Notes under the pieces: model-generated
What the model was told of the DNA's origin: nothing
Database searches by the model: none
Seen by the model: only the letters and a program-made list of their open reading frames with translations
Translations under genes and position numbers: made by a program
Shown: in pieces, positions 19,648 through 32,366 of the stretch
Numbering within the stretch: the first letter of the stretch is position 1
Layout: each line of letters begins with the position of its first letter
From: Planococcus sp. CPCC 101016
GTDB lineage: Bacteria > Bacillota > Bacilli > Bacillales_A > Planococcaceae
Direction: 5' to 3'
DNA length: 64,000 nucleotides
Assembly (NCBI RefSeq): GCF_007859295.1
Contig: NZ_VOHB01000007.1
Span: 1-64,000, forward strand

Positions 19648-21861
19648 ATGGAATTAATAACGAAAAATTTACTGAACGGAATGAACCCAGAACAAGCAGA
19701 AGCAGTCAAAACGACTGAAGGACCTTTATTGATTATGGCAGGTGCAGGATCCGGAAAAACCCGGGTACTCACGCACCGAATCGCTTATTTGGTGCTGGAA
19801 AAACAGGTTTACCCATCAAACATTCTGGCGATTACGTTTACCAATAAAGCAGCGCGAGAAATGCGAAACCGGATCGATGGATTGCTGGGGCATGGAACAG
19901 GGCAGCGTATGTGGGCTTCCACGTTTCACTCAATGTGCGTCCGTATCCTGAGACGCGACATCGATCGTATGGGCATGTCGAAGAACTTCTCGATTTTAGA
20001 TACGACAGACCAATTGACGGTCATCAAGAATGTTTTAAAGCAGCAGAACCTAGATCCAAAACAGTACGAACCCCGTACCATGCTGAACGCCATTTCATCG
20101 GCAAAAAACGAATGCATTGATGCAGCTCAGTTTGCGGCGGATATGAATCAGTTTAATCCGTATGAAAAGACGGTTTCGGATGTGTATACAGCTTATGAGA
20201 AAAGGCTGAAGAAAAATCAGTCGCTCGATTTTGATGATTTGATTATGACAACCTTGAATTTATTCAATACGGTTCCTGAAGTATTGGAGTATTACCAAAA
20301 CAAATTCCATTATATTCACGTCGATGAGTACCAAGATACCAACAACGCACAATACCAGTTGGTCCAGAAATTGGCGAGCAAGTTTAAAAATATTTGTGTG
20401 GTAGGCGACTCGGATCAGTCGATTTACCGTTGGCGGGGAGCGGACATCACCAACATCCTGTCATTCGAGAAAGATTACCCGAATGCCAAAGTAATCATGC
20501 TCGAGCAGAATTATCGCTCGACCAAGCGTATTCTGCAGGCGGCGAATGACGTCATCCAGAAAAATACCAGCCGCTATCCGAAAGAGCTGCGGACCGACAA
20601 CGACGAAGGTCCGGCGATTACTTTGCACAAAGCAGGAGACGAGCGTCAGGAAGCACAATTTGTGGTGCAGACTATTCAGAAGCTGATGGATGAGGAAAAT
20701 TACAAAACCTCGGATTTTGCCATTCTTTACCGCACTAATGCACAATCCCGGATCATGGAGGAAATGTTCGTCAAATCGAATATGTCCTATACCATTGTGG
20801 GGGGAACCAAGTTCTATGACCGCAAGGAAATCAAGGATCTTTTGGCGTATCTGCGTTTGATCGCCAACAACGACGATGATCTGTCATTGGCTCGTGTCAT
20901 CAACGAACCGAAGCGTGGCATCGGGGCGACTTCTTTTGAAAAGATGGCGCGTTTTGCAATCGAGCAAGACCGTACCATCATGGATGCTTTGCAGGAAGCC
21001 GACTTTATGGGATTGACGCCCAAAACGGCGCAGACTGCTCTTGAATTCCGCACAATGATCGATAGCTTTACGCAAATGCAGGAATATTTGTCGGTGACGG
21101 AATTGGTGGAAGAAGTGCTGAAGAAATCTGGCTACCGTCAGATGCTGCAGAGTGATAAAACAATCGAAGGTGAGAGCCGCCTTGAAAACCTGGAAGAGTT
21201 CCTGTCGGTAACCAAAGCCTTTGAAAAGCAAAGCGATGACAAGTCGCTTGTGGCATTCCTCACGGATTTGGCGCTGATTTCGGATATTGACTCGTTAGAT
21301 GATGAAGAAGATGCAGACGGACCAATTATCTTAATGACGATGCATGCAGCAAAAGGGCTGGAATTCCCTATCGTCTTTATCATCGGGCTGGAAGAAAATG
21401 TATTCCCTCATTCCCGTTCGAATAATGACGACGAGGAATTGGAAGAAGAACGGCGTTTGGCTTATGTGGGAATCACTCGAGCTGAAAAAAGGCTGTATTT
21501 GACGCATGCGTCTTCCCGCACACTGTTCGGAAAAAGCAATTATAATATGCCATCCCGTTTCATCTCTGAGATTTCAGAGGATTTGATTGAACTGACAACG
21601 GCGCATCACCGTGCCGGTGCAGCAACAAGCTACAAGCAAGCACCGAAGCGCATGGCTGTGAGCCGTCCTGGCTACAGTCAATCAGGCGGAGACAAACTCG
21701 GATGGAAAACCGGCGATAGAGCAGCACATAAAAAATGGGGAACTGGAACGGTCGTCAGCGTCAAAGGCGAAGGCGAAGAAACCGAGCTTGATATTGCGTT
21801 CCCAAGCCCTGTCGGCATTAAGCGCCTACTGGCCAAATTTGCGCCGATTGAAAAAGTATAA
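19648..21861 (+). CDS. pcrA: ATP-dependent DNA helicase PcrA
   Basis: A 737-residue UvrD/Rep-type superfamily 1 helicase acting in repair, recombination control and plasmid replication. Walker A, A-G-A-G-S-G-K-T, is at residues 31-38, and the Walker B region reads V-D-E-Y-Q-D-T near residue 224. Q-N-Y-R-S and V-G-I-T-R-A are further helicase motifs, and the C-terminal Tudor-like tail (W-G-T-G-T-V-V-S-V) is present. ATG at 19648 has GAGGTGG upstream; an earlier in-frame start at 19588 overlaps pcrB and lacks a site. Confidence 0.96.
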   Translation: MELITKNLLNGMNPEQAEAVKTTEGPLLIMAGAGSGKTRVLTHRIAYLVLEKQVYPSNILAITFTNKAAREMRNRIDGLLGHGTGQRMWASTFHSMCVRILRRDIDRMGMSKNFSILDTTDQLTVIKNVLKQQNLDPKQYEPRTMLNAISSAKNECIDAAQFAADMNQFNPYEKTVSDVYTAYEKRLKKNQSLDFDDLIMTTLNLFNTVPEVLEYYQNKFHYIHVDEYQDTNNAQYQLVQKLASKFKNICVVGDSDQSIYRWRGADITNILSFEKDYPNAKVIMLEQNYRSTKRILQAANDVIQKNTSRYPKELRTDNDEGPAITLHKAGDERQEAQFVVQTIQKLMDEENYKTSDFAILYRTNAQSRIMEEMFVKSNMSYTIVGGTKFYDRKEIKDLLAYLRLIANNDDDLSLARVINEPKRGIGATSFEKMARFAIEQDRTIMDALQEADFMGLTPKTAQTALEFRTMIDSFTQMQEYLSVTELVEEVLKKSGYRQMLQSDKTIEGESRLENLEEFLSVTKAFEKQSDDKSLVAFLTDLALISDIDSLDDEEDADGPIILMTMHAAKGLEFPIVFIIGLEENVFPHSRSNNDDEELEEERRLAYVGITRAEKRLYLTHASSRTLFGKSNYNMPSRFISEISEDLIELTTAHHRAGAATSYKQAPKRMAVSRPGYSQSGGDKLGWKTGDRAAHKKWGTGTVVSVKGEGEETELDIAFPSPVGIKRLLAKFAPIEKV

Positions 21862-23883
<2,022 letters not shown>

Positions 23884-23895
23884 GGGGATTTTAAC

Positions 23896-25026
23896 ATGAA
23901 ACGCATATGGTGGATTCCAATCAGCTTGCTGCTGTTAACGGGATGTGTGCCCTCCGGGACCGAAGAGGAAACGGAAGTGATAAATGAGAAAGAAGAAGTA
24001 GAGACGGCAATCATTCCGAGCATGCAGTTGGATGATCAATTTTACCGGACGCTTCTGCCATATAAAGAAAGCGCCACAAGAGGGAAAATCGTCAATCGTT
24101 TAAATTCCCGATATGATATTACAGAAACAGAAAATGGGCTATTGCGTTTGTCCCAAAAACAATTTTCGCCTGATGACTATTATTTTCAGGAAGGCCAAAT
24201 GATTAGCGATGAAGACGTTACTTCATGGCTCCAGCGGACCAGCAAAGATAACCCATCGGGGTTGAATCCTGCCGATGACCGTTCAGAAGAGCAGAAAAAA
24301 GCAGGTGAACGTCCCGCCGCTGAAATACTGGCACACGTCATTGAACAGAATTATTTGGTGAAGACCAATGAGGATACGATACGGCTTGGCGGCATCTCAG
24401 TTGGCTTGGCTTTAAATTCGGTGTATTACAGTTCTGATGATGGAATTTCCTATGAGGAAGAAATTCCTCAGGAGCAAATTGAAAAAGAGGGCAAGCGCAT
24501 GGCTGATGAAATCGTCAAACGCCTGCGTGAAAAAGAAGGCTTGGCTGATGTGCCAATTGTAGTGGGGCTTTTCAAGCAAAACTCCCGAAACGCCATGGTG
24601 CCCGGCACATACTTTTCATCCGGAGCCGCTCCGGGCGGCCAACAGGCCATAGCCAACTGGAATCCTGTAAGCGAAGCTTATGTACTGTTTCCAACTTCAG
24701 GAGCTGATGAACGATACCGGGACATTGATACAGCGTTCCGCAATTTCAAACAGGATGTCGAAATCTATTTTTCCAACTTCACTAGTGTTATCGGCACTGG
24801 CTTTTATCAAGAAAATCAATTAAAAGAATTAAAGATTGAAATTCCTATCCAATTCTATGGTGCAGCTGAAGTGATCGGCTTTACACAATATACAACAGGA
24901 TTGGTGATGGAGCATTTTCCTGAGAATGTATTGGTAGAAGTCAGTATAACCTCAACCAATGGTCCTGAAGCATTAGTTCTTAGAAAAGCGGGAGAAACTG
25001 AACCGTTTGTTCACATTTATGAATAA
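23896..25026 (+). CDS. yerH: CamS-type sex pheromone lipoprotein YerH
   Basis: A 376-residue secreted lipoprotein. The signal peptide ends in the lipobox L-T-G-C with the modified Cys at residue 17. The mature part matches the CamS family. In enterococci and staphylococci the signal peptide of CamS is processed into a peptide pheromone; whether that occurs here is unknown. It sits directly after ligA (12 bases), the usual context for this family. Confidence 0.88.
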   Translation: MKRIWWIPISLLLLTGCVPSGTEEETEVINEKEEVETAIIPSMQLDDQFYRTLLPYKESATRGKIVNRLNSRYDITETENGLLRLSQKQFSPDDYYFQEGQMISDEDVTSWLQRTSKDNPSGLNPADDRSEEQKKAGERPAAEILAHVIEQNYLVKTNEDTIRLGGISVGLALNSVYYSSDDGISYEEEIPQEQIEKEGKRMADEIVKRLREKEGLADVPIVVGLFKQNSRNAMVPGTYFSSGAAPGGQQAIANWNPVSEAYVLFPTSGADERYRDIDTAFRNFKQDVEIYFSNFTSVIGTGFYQENQLKELKIEIPIQFYGAAEVIGFTQYTTGLVMEHFPENVLVEVSITSTNGPEALVLRKAGETEPFVHIYE

Positions 25027-25040
25027 TTTGCAGGAAAACG

Positions 25041-25075
25041 GGGATGGCCACACGGCTGTCCCTATTCATTTTTTT
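25041..25075 (+). terminator. Probable terminator after yerH
   Basis: GGGATGGCC (25041-25049) pairs with GGCTGTCCC (25054-25062), with two G-T wobbles, followed by TATTCATTTTTTT. It ends the pcrA-ligA-yerH unit before gatC. Confidence 0.65.
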
Positions 25076-25127
25076 AGAAAAATGTTATGATATAGCGTAT
25101 GTTTACTGAATCCGGAGGTGTAGAAAA

Positions 25128-25418
25128 ATGGCGAAAATGACTAAAGAAGAAGTAATTGAAGTCGCTCATTTGGCGAGATTGGCAATTACTGACGAAGAAG
25201 CGGAGCACTTTGCAGACCAATTGGAAGCAATTACAAATGCAATGGAATTGTTGAATGAATTGGATACAGAAAATGTTGAACCGACTACTCATGTGCTGCA
25301 AATGGTCAATGTATTGCGTGAAGACAAATCCATTCCCGGATTAGACCGCGAATTAATGCTGAAAAACGTAAAAGAACATGAAGGCGGACAAGTGAAAGTC
25401 CCAACTATCTTAGAATAA
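25128..25418 (+). CDS. gatC: Asp/Glu-tRNA amidotransferase subunit GatC
   Basis: The 96-residue small subunit of GatCAB, which converts mischarged Glu-tRNA(Gln) and Asp-tRNA(Asn) to the amide forms. GatC stabilises the A-B dimer. The sequence [13 protein letters not shown] near residue 12 is typical. GGAGGTG lies upstream. It starts the gatCAB operon; a -10-like TATGAT lies near 25084. Confidence 0.95.
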   Translation: MAKMTKEEVIEVAHLARLAITDEEAEHFADQLEAITNAMELLNELDTENVEPTTHVLQMVNVLREDKSIPGLDRELMLKNVKEHEGGQVKVPTILE

Positions 25419-25437
25419 CCGGAAGGAGGACCTATAG

Positions 25438-26907
25438 ATGTCATTGGTAGAAAAAACAGCTGCACAATTGCAGGAAATGATACATACAAAAGAGATGACG
25501 ATTGCTGAATTGACTCAAAAAGCGTTTGACCGCATCGAAGCCCTCGAGCCGAAAGTGGATGCATTTCTTGCATTGAACAAAGAACGTGCCACACAGCAAG
25601 CCGGAGAAATGGATAAAGTGCCTTTTGCTGACCGCGGACCATTATTTGGTTTGCCGATCGGAGTAAAAGACAATATCGTAACGGAGGGATTGGAAACAAC
25701 CGCTTCCAGCCGCATCCTTGAAGGCTTTAACCCGATCTACAATGCTACTGTAGTGGAAAAGTTAAAAGAAGCTGGAATGGTGACTGTCGGGAAGTTAAAC
25801 ATGGACGAATTTGCCATGGGTTCTTCCAACGAAAATTCGTACTACAAGAAAACGAAAAACCCGTGGAATCTTGAAACCGTGCCGGGCGGCTCTTCAGGCG
25901 GCTCTGCTGCTGCAGTAGCTGCAGGAGAAGTGCCATTTACCTTAGGTTCAGATACAGGCGGATCGATTCGTCAGCCTGCTGCTTTTTGCGGCGTAGTCGG
26001 CATGAAGCCGACTTACGGACGGGTTTCCCGTTTTGGCTTGATCGCTTACGCTTCTTCACTGGATCAAATCGGTCCAATCACAAGAACTGTAAAAGATAAT
26101 GCCTTGCTGCTGAATGCCATTTCAGGGCATGACGACAAAGACTCAACTTCCGCTAATGTTGAAGTTCCGGATTTTACTGCAGCTTTAACAGGTGATATTA
26201 CCGGTTTGCGCATCGGTGTGCCAAAAGAATATTTTGGTGAAGGTGTCGGCGAAGCGGCAAAACAAGCTGTTCTTGACGCATTGAAAGTATTGGAAGAAAG
26301 AGGCGCCATTTGTGAAGAAATTTCACTTCCTCATTCAAAATACGCGTTAGCAACTTATTACTTACTGGCTTCTTCTGAAGCTTCTTCCAACCTTTCACGC
26401 TTTGACGGCATTCGCTATGGCTACCGCACCGAGAAAGCTGGAAATCTTCTGGAGTTCTATATGAATACCCGCTCTGAAGGCTTCGGTGATGAAGTCAAGC
26501 GTCGCATTATGCTTGGCACATACGCATTGAGCTCTGGGTATTACGACGCTTACTACAAAAAAGCTCAAAAAGTCCGTACCTTGATCAAGAAAGACTTTGA
26601 CGATGCTTTTGAAAAATACGATGTTATTATCGGTCCAACAACGCCGACACCGGCATTTAAAATTGGTGAAATCATTGACGATCCTTTAACAATGTATGCC
26701 AATGATATTTTGACAATTCCAGTAAACTTAGCTGGTGTACCGGCGATTTCCGTTCCTTGCGGATTCGATAACGGCCTGCCACTGGGCTTGCAAATTATCG
26801 GCAAATATTTTGATGAAGAAACGGTATACCGTGTTGCGGACGTTTTTGAACAAGCAACCGATTTTCATAAAAAAACTCCTCAAACATGGGAGGGAGCAGC
26901 ACAATGA
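25438..26907 (+). CDS. gatA: Asp/Glu-tRNA amidotransferase subunit GatA
   Basis: The 489-residue glutaminase subunit of the amidase signature family, releasing ammonia for GatB. The Ser-Ser-Lys triad is visible: Lys in G-V-K-D-N-I near residue 79, and the two serines in G-G-S-S-G-G-S-A and S-D-T-G-G-S-I-R. It overlaps gatB at ATGA, coupling the two. Confidence 0.97.
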   Translation: MSLVEKTAAQLQEMIHTKEMTIAELTQKAFDRIEALEPKVDAFLALNKERATQQAGEMDKVPFADRGPLFGLPIGVKDNIVTEGLETTASSRILEGFNPIYNATVVEKLKEAGMVTVGKLNMDEFAMGSSNENSYYKKTKNPWNLETVPGGSSGGSAAAVAAGEVPFTLGSDTGGSIRQPAAFCGVVGMKPTYGRVSRFGLIAYASSLDQIGPITRTVKDNALLLNAISGHDDKDSTSANVEVPDFTAALTGDITGLRIGVPKEYFGEGVGEAAKQAVLDALKVLEERGAICEEISLPHSKYALATYYLLASSEASSNLSRFDGIRYGYRTEKAGNLLEFYMNTRSEGFGDEVKRRIMLGTYALSSGYYDAYYKKAQKVRTLIKKDFDDAFEKYDVIIGPTTPTPAFKIGEIIDDPLTMYANDILTIPVNLAGVPAISVPCGFDNGLPLGLQIIGKYFDEETVYRVADVFEQATDFHKKTPQTWEGAAQ

Positions 26908-28334
26908 ATTTTGAAACAATCATCGGACTTGAAGTCCACGTGGAATTAAAAACAGATTCGAAAATGTTTTCTCCAGCGCCTGCTCATTTTGGAGCTGAAC
27001 CGAACACCAATACAAATGTTATTGACCTTGGCTATCCGGGCGTGTTGCCGGTAGTCAACAAACGTGCAGTGGATTGGGCAATGAAAGCGGCGCTTGCTTT
27101 AAACTGCGAGATTACCCGCCACACCAAATTCGACCGCAAAAACTATTTTTATCCGGACAATCCGAAAGCCTATCAGATTTCACAGTTTGATCAGCCGATC
27201 GGTGAACATGGCTGGATTGAAATTGAAGTGAAAGGCGAGAAAAAGCGCATCGGTATTACGCGCCTTCATATGGAAGAAGATGCTGGGAAATTGACGCATA
27301 CCGGCAATGGCCATTCATTGGTCGACTTTAACCGTCAGGGAACACCATTGATCGAAATCGTATCAGAGCCGGATATTCGCACAGCTGATGAAGCTTATGC
27401 CTACTTGGAAAAAATCAAAGCGATCATCCAATACACAGGGGTTTCAGATGTGCGTATGGAAGAAGGTTCATTGCGCTGCGACGCAAACATCTCTCTTCGT
27501 CCATTCGGACAGGATGAATTTGGTACGAAGACAGAATTGAAGAACTTGAATTCATTCAACTTCGTCCGCAAAGGTATTGAACACGAACAGATTCGCCAGG
27601 AGCAGGTTTTGCTTGCAGGTGGGATCATCGAGCAGGAAACACGTCGCTATGATGAATCCACAGGGAAAACCCTGTTGATGCGCGTCAAAGAAGGATCTGA
27701 CGATTATCGTTACTTCCCGGAACCGGATCTTGTCGATATCATCATTGATGATGCTTGGCTAGAGCGTGTCCGTGCTGAAATTCCGGAATTGCCGGATGCG
27801 CGGAAAGCGCGCTACGTTTCAGAGCTTGGCATGTCATCGTATGACGCTATGGTTCTGACACTGGCAAAACCGATTTCTGATTTCTTCGAAGCGACAGTTG
27901 CTGCTGGCGCTGACGCCAAACTATCATCCAACTGGCTGATGGGAGAAGTATCTGCTTACTTGAACGCTGAACAAAAAGAACTGAGCGATACTGCTTTGAC
28001 ACCTGAAGGCTTGGCAGGCATGATCAAATTGATTTCGGATGGCACCATTTCATCTAAAATTGCCAAGAAAGTCTTCAAGGAATTGATTGAAAAAGGCGGC
28101 GACGCGAACGATATCGTCAAAGCAAAAGGGCTTGTCCAGATCTCGGATGAAAACACATTGCGTGAATTCGTTACAACGGCACTCGACAATAACCCGCAGT
28201 CGATTGAAGACTTCAAGAACGGCAAAGACCGCGCAATCGGCTTCCTGGTCGGACAGATCATGAAGCAGACAAAAGGGCAGGCAAATCCGCCATTGCTAAA
28301 TAAAATCCTTCTTGCAGAAATTGCGAAAAGGTAA
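26904..28334 (+). CDS. gatB: Asp/Glu-tRNA amidotransferase subunit GatB
   Basis: The 476-residue kinase/amidotransferase subunit. The start ATG at 26904 gives [12 protein letters not shown], the conserved N-terminus, with GGGAGGG upstream; an in-frame start at 26886 would place the ribosome site inside the gene. The N-terminal cradle domain binds ATP and tRNA 3' end; the C-terminal YqeY-like tail follows. A terminator lies 19 bases after the stop. Confidence 0.97.
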   Translation: MNFETIIGLEVHVELKTDSKMFSPAPAHFGAEPNTNTNVIDLGYPGVLPVVNKRAVDWAMKAALALNCEITRHTKFDRKNYFYPDNPKAYQISQFDQPIGEHGWIEIEVKGEKKRIGITRLHMEEDAGKLTHTGNGHSLVDFNRQGTPLIEIVSEPDIRTADEAYAYLEKIKAIIQYTGVSDVRMEEGSLRCDANISLRPFGQDEFGTKTELKNLNSFNFVRKGIEHEQIRQEQVLLAGGIIEQETRRYDESTGKTLLMRVKEGSDDYRYFPEPDLVDIIIDDAWLERVRAEIPELPDARKARYVSELGMSSYDAMVLTLAKPISDFFEATVAAGADAKLSSNWLMGEVSAYLNAEQKELSDTALTPEGLAGMIKLISDGTISSKIAKKVFKELIEKGGDANDIVKAKGLVQISDENTLREFVTTALDNNPQSIEDFKNGKDRAIGFLVGQIMKQTKGQANPPLLNKILLAEIAKR

Positions 28335-28353
28335 GTAATGAGAAAATAGAAAG

Positions 28354-28383
28354 GATGGTCCGTTATGGGCCATCTTTTTTTGA
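28354..28383 (+). terminator. Terminator of the gatCAB operon
   Basis: GATGGTCC pairs with GGGCCATC around a 5-base loop, followed by a run of eight or more T. Confidence 0.9.
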
Positions 28384-28745
28384 TGAATTGAATAGAGAGA
28401 GCTATTGCACATCGTTTAAGCAAAGCTATTGGATGGCTAATTTTTGGAAGCTAAAGAGTGGGGTGGCATATGCTCGAACAAAATCTCGCTTCATCATTCC
28501 AATAGCGGGAACTACACAGGATTTCAAGTCGTCTATAAAACGGAATCATTCTTTATATGGAGATAGCCGGCTATAAACAGTGGTTTCTGCATCTCAACCT
28601 TGAAGACTTTGCTGGAGAACAGTAAACTGATGATAAAGAGAAAATACAGTCAGTGGGTTTTCTTTATTTACCATTGATAATGCGTCAAACCATTCGGAGT
28701 TTTAAGCCGACTGGCCAGTAAAGCAGGATAAGGAGAAGTGATTAT
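28384..28745. other. Intergenic stretch, no gene recognised
   Basis: About 360 bases between gatB and the thioredoxin-like gene. A 73-codon open frame from 28355 begins inside the terminator, has no ribosome site, and has no recognisable composition. I see nothing functional except the AAGGAG at 28731-28736 serving the next gene. Confidence 0.5.
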
Positions 28746-29306
28746 ATGATGACCGAACAGGAATATTTTGAAAAAGGCATTACACTGGAAAGCTACATGG
28801 CTCAAATGGAGTCGAATCAGCAAAAGTCTTACAGTATTTATGAAAAATTTAATTTGCCTGAGGATCCGGAATTCATGGCTTTACTGAAAGACAAGAAGCC
28901 CCACATCCTGGTAATTACAGAAGATTGGTGCGGTGACGCCATGATGAATAATGCCATTCTGCGAAAAATTACAGATGCGGCAGATTTAGAAGTTCATTGT
29001 GTGTATCGTGACGAGAATCTGGAATTGATGGACCATTACCTGACAAATGGCGGACGTTCAATTCCCAAATACATCATCCTGTCAGAAGAAGGCGATGTAC
29101 TTGGTGATTGGGGACCGAGAGCACCTAAAGTGCAGGAGTTTGTTGATGAGAAAAAATCGGTTCTTCCTGAGAAAGATGATCCGCAATACGATCTTCATAT
29201 GAAAACGGTTATTGGTGAAATTTCAGATGGTTTCGTCTACACTGAAGATTTCTGGCAAATTGTCTACGAAGACTTGCACCAGGCATTTGAAAAAGCATTA
29301 AAATAA
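28746..29306 (+). CDS. Thioredoxin-like protein with a CxxA active site
   Basis: A 186-residue soluble protein of the thioredoxin family type that carries a short helical N-terminus before the fold. The active-site position reads E-D-W-C-G-D-A: Cys62 is present but the second cysteine is replaced by Ala65. The cis-proline region R-S-I-P-K-Y-I-I-L near residue 105 supports the fold. With one cysteine it cannot act as a classical dithiol reductase. AAGGAG lies 9 bases before the first of two adjacent ATG codons. Confidence 0.78.
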   Translation: MMTEQEYFEKGITLESYMAQMESNQQKSYSIYEKFNLPEDPEFMALLKDKKPHILVITEDWCGDAMMNNAILRKITDAADLEVHCVYRDENLELMDHYLTNGGRSIPKYIILSEEGDVLGDWGPRAPKVQEFVDEKKSVLPEKDDPQYDLHMKTVIGEISDGFVYTEDFWQIVYEDLHQAFEKALK

Positions 29307-29416
29307 AGTTGATCTTCCATAAGGAAAAGGCGGACATCGTGCTTGGATATTCTTCAATATAATCCGCAGATTGTTTCTGTCTAAGCTTTACAGAAAGTCC
29401 AGAAAGGCTGAATCTG

Positions 29417-30331
29417 ATGAAACGTGCACGTATTATATACAATCCAACTTCCGGCCGTGAGCTGTTCCGGAAACATCTGCCTGAAGTTTTGGAGAAAATG
29501 GAGAAGGCTGGATACGAAACGTCCTGCCATGCGACAACTTGTGAAGGTGATGCTGTTCAGGCAGCTACTTTTGCAGTAGAGCGAAAGTTTGATTTGGTGA
29601 TCGCTGTTGGTGGCGATGGTACCTTAAATGAAGTTGTTTCAGGAATCGCTAAATTTGAAGACCGGCCAAAAATCGGTCTCATTCCAATGGGTACGACCAA
29701 TGATTTTGCACGAGCTGTCCACATTCCACGCGATATTACCAAGGCAGTCGATATCATCCTTAAAGGAGAGTCAATCCCTGTAGATATCGGACTGATGAAC
29801 GGGGACCGTTATTTCATCAATATTGCAGGAGGCGGAAGATTAACAGAGCTGACCTATGAAGTGCCGAGTAAACTAAAAACGGTACTTGGACAAATGGCTT
29901 ATTATTTGAAAGGCATTGAGATGCTGCCTTCCATTCGGTCTTCCCGTGTACGCATTGAATACGACGGCGAGATTTTTGATGATAGCGCAATGATGTTTTT
30001 AATCGGATTGACCAACTCTGTCGGAGGTTTCGAAAAATTAGCACCGGATGCCAGCATCAATGATGGCAAGTTCACTTTGCTTATTTTAAAAGAATTAAAT
30101 ATAGCAGAGTTTATCCGTGTGGCGTCTTTGGCATTGCGTGGCGAACATTTATCAGACCCACATGTAATCTATGCAAAAGCCAGCAAAATTACCGTGACAA
30201 CGAATGAGCGGGTGCTGTTGAACTTGGATGGCGAGTATGGCGGCGTGCTGCCGGCAGTATTTGAAAACCTGGCTAACCATATTGAAATATATGTACCTAT
30301 TGATTCTTTAAATGAAAAAGACCGCAAATAA
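29417..30331 (+). CDS. dgkB: Diacylglycerol kinase DgkB
   Basis: A 304-residue soluble lipid kinase that recycles diacylglycerol to phosphatidic acid in lipoteichoic acid metabolism. The nucleotide-binding motif G-G-D-G-T-L-N-E-V is near residues 67-75, and M-G-T-T-N-D-F-A-R-A follows near residue 93. These define the DAGK catalytic family. The gatCAB-dgkB order is conserved in Bacillus. An unrelated lipid or sphingosine-type kinase is possible but the context favours DgkB. Confidence 0.92.
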   Translation: MKRARIIYNPTSGRELFRKHLPEVLEKMEKAGYETSCHATTCEGDAVQAATFAVERKFDLVIAVGGDGTLNEVVSGIAKFEDRPKIGLIPMGTTNDFARAVHIPRDITKAVDIILKGESIPVDIGLMNGDRYFINIAGGGRLTELTYEVPSKLKTVLGQMAYYLKGIEMLPSIRSSRVRIEYDGEIFDDSAMMFLIGLTNSVGGFEKLAPDASINDGKFTLLILKELNIAEFIRVASLALRGEHLSDPHVIYAKASKITVTTNERVLLNLDGEYGGVLPAVFENLANHIEIYVPIDSLNEKDRK

Positions 30332-30371
30332 AAAGCTGGAAAATGGAGATAATCCCATTTTCCAGCTTTTT
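30330..30371. terminator. Bidirectional terminator between dgkB and the Nudix gene
   Basis: A 17-bp perfect stem (AAAAAGCTGGAAAATGG with its complement) around an 8-base loop, with A-run and T-run on the two sides. It serves both convergent genes. Confidence 0.93.
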
Positions 30372-30388
30372 ATATTCCCGTCAGCTTA

Positions 30389-30817
30389 CTACAGCAGTTC
30401 GATTGCTTTGTCCTGCTCTGCTGCAAGCTGCGGCAAATCTCTTAATGGTTCCCATCGGAACAACAAAGTCATGCCATTGTCACGGCCATGGCTTTCGATG
30501 GTATGTTCAAATCGATCGATTGGTTCTCCCGTGTATTCGAATTGAAAAATATTCCGTTCGTAGGCTTTATCTTGGTGCTCAGGATAATACGTATACTTAT
30601 GAATCTTTCCGACAAAATCAAGGACTTCACGAGGTAATCCTGTTTCTTCTTGGACTTCTCTGTATAGCGCATCGATTAACAGTTCTCCATCTTCGATGGT
30701 ACCACCTGGCACTTGCAATCCAACTTCCGGTTCCCCTTTGTACTCAAATACAAGCAATTCACGATTTTCTTCATCACCTCTTGTGATGTAAGCAAATACT
30801 TTCCGCTTTGTTCTCAT
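30389..30817 (-). CDS. Nudix hydrolase
   Basis: A 142-residue Nudix-fold hydrolase. The box G-x5-E-x7-R-E-V-x-E-E-T-G-L is complete: it begins G-G-T-I-E-D-G-E and ends R-E-V-Q-E-E-T-G-L, near residues 38-61. The substrate (a nucleoside diphosphate derivative) cannot be inferred. It is a single gene on the minus strand between dgkB and the cyd operon, with GGGTGATG upstream of its ATG. Confidence 0.88.
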   Translation of the reverse strand: MRTKRKVFAYITRGDEENRELLVFEYKGEPEVGLQVPGGTIEDGELLIDALYREVQEETGLPREVLDFVGKIHKYTYYPEHQDKAYERNIFQFEYTGEPIDRFEHTIESHGRDNGMTLLFRWEPLRDLPQLAAEQDKAIELL

Positions 30818-31019
30818 GATGCATCACCCTTTTTATTTGTTCTTTATAGAATACTAAAAATTAAGAAAAATTACAATTCTTTTCCCTTTACGGTTGTCAC
30901 AGGTTATTCAAAGTTTGGCAGAAAAGCAAGGCTTGGGAGAAGTTTTGAAAAGTCGGTTTGATGTACAATAAGAGTATAGAAACAGTGAAATAACATGTTT
31001 GCAGAAGGAGACGAGTAGA

Positions 31020-32366
31020 TTGGAATTTCAAGATCCGGCTTTTCTGAGTCGCATTTTAACACTAATGACTCTATCATTCCATATTCTTTACGCAACAATC
31101 GGTGTAGGTGTCCCTCTCATGATTATGATTGCCCAGTGGGTGGGCATTAAGAAAAAAGACGATCATTATATTTTACTGGCTCGCCGTTGGGCCAGAGGTT
31201 TTGTAATAACTGTTGCGGTAGGTGTCGTAACTGGTACGGCGATCGGTTTGCAGTTATCGTTATTATGGCCGAATTTCATGCAGTTGGCAGGAAACGTCAT
31301 TGCTTTGCCTTTGTTTATGGAAGTCTTTGCGTTTTTCTTTGAAGCAATTTTCCTTGGAATTTATCTCTACACATGGGATCGCTTCGAAGATCAGCGAAAA
31401 CATTTTCTGCTGCTCATTCCGGTGGCGCTCGGTGCTGCCGCGTCATCTGTTTTCATCACCATCGTCAATGCTTTCATGAATCAGCCGCAAGGCTTTGAAA
31501 TACTGAATGGTGAAATGGTCAATGTAAGCCCGCTTCTGGCTATGTTCAGTCCAGCAGTGCCGACGAAAGTGGCGCATGTCATGGCTACTGCATTCATGAC
31601 CAGTGCCTTTGTACTGGCTTCCATTGCAGCGTTGCGCATGCTTGGTGGTTCTAACCACATTTATCATAAAAAAGCTTTGTTTTTAACCATGAAGCTGGGT
31701 CTGGTATTTGCCATTGCGACAGCTTTAATCGGTGACTTCTCGGGTAAATATTTGGCTGAGTACCAGCCGGAAAAATTGGCGGCTGCAGAATGGCATTTTG
31801 AAACTGAAGAAGATGCAGGCTTGGTGATGTTCGGTGTTTTAGATGGTGAAGAAGTGAAGTATGCTATCAGGATTCCTTACGCATTAAGCATTCTGGCGCA
31901 TAGTGACCCGTTTGCGGAAGTTACTGGGCTAAATGAATTTGCCGAAGATGTAAGACCTCCGCTGTGGATCCATTATCTTTTTGATACGATGGTTACTATC
32001 GGCATGTGGCTTGCTTTCTTCTCCTTTGTATATGTGGTGGCGGCTTTCCGCAACTGGTCATTCATCCGAACCCGCTGGTTCCGCTGGCTCACAGTAGCAG
32101 GAGGACCACTGGCACTCATTGCCATAGAGGCAGGCTGGTGGTTTACCGAAGTGGGACGCCAGCCTTGGATTCTCAGAAACCATATGAAGGTTGGCGAAGC
32201 TGCCACCACTAGTGGACAGGTAGGGTTGATGATCATTTTGTTCGCCGGCTTATTTGTGATCCTGGGTATCGGTACAGTTGTCGTACTGACCAGAATGTAC
32301 AAACGCAATCCGGTTGAAAAAGAATTAGCATTGCGGGAAAACAGCAAAGGCGGTGAAGAAGAATGA
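31020..32366 (+). CDS. cydA: Cytochrome bd oxidase subunit I CydA
   Basis: The 448-residue haem-binding subunit of the bd-type quinol oxidase in the membrane. It has about nine membrane spans. The likely haem b595 ligand is His21 (S-F-H-I-L-Y), and the conserved G-R-Q-P-W near residue 380 is present. The Q-loop is short, as in Bacillus and Geobacillus. TTG at 31020 is chosen because AAGGAG lies 9 bases upstream; the in-frame TTG at 30999 lies before that site. Four-base overlap with cydB. Confidence 0.95.
   Translation: MEFQDPAFLSRILTLMTLSFHILYATIGVGVPLMIMIAQWVGIKKKDDHYILLARRWARGFVITVAVGVVTGTAIGLQLSLLWPNFMQLAGNVIALPLFMEVFAFFFEAIFLGIYLYTWDRFEDQRKHFLLLIPVALGAAASSVFITIVNAFMNQPQGFEILNGEMVNVSPLLAMFSPAVPTKVAHVMATAFMTSAFVLASIAALRMLGGSNHIYHKKALFLTMKLGLVFAIATALIGDFSGKYLAEYQPEKLAAAEWHFETEEDAGLVMFGVLDGEEVKYAIRIPYALSILAHSDPFAEVTGLNEFAEDVRPPLWIHYLFDTMVTIGMWLAFFSFVYVVAAFRNWSFIRTRWFRWLTVAGGPLALIAIEAGWWFTEVGRQPWILRNHMKVGEAATTSGQVGLMIILFAGLFVILGIGTVVVLTRMYKRNPVEKELALRENSKGGEEE

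Noticed and set aside
28355-28576. 73-codon frame between gatB and the thioredoxin-like gene
   Set aside because: Starts inside the gatB terminator, no ribosome site, no family; not supported as a gene.
30820-31019. Rex operator before cydA
   Set aside because: TTGTCAC near 30895 is only a half match to the Rex TTGTGA-n6-TCACAA pattern; no second half present.
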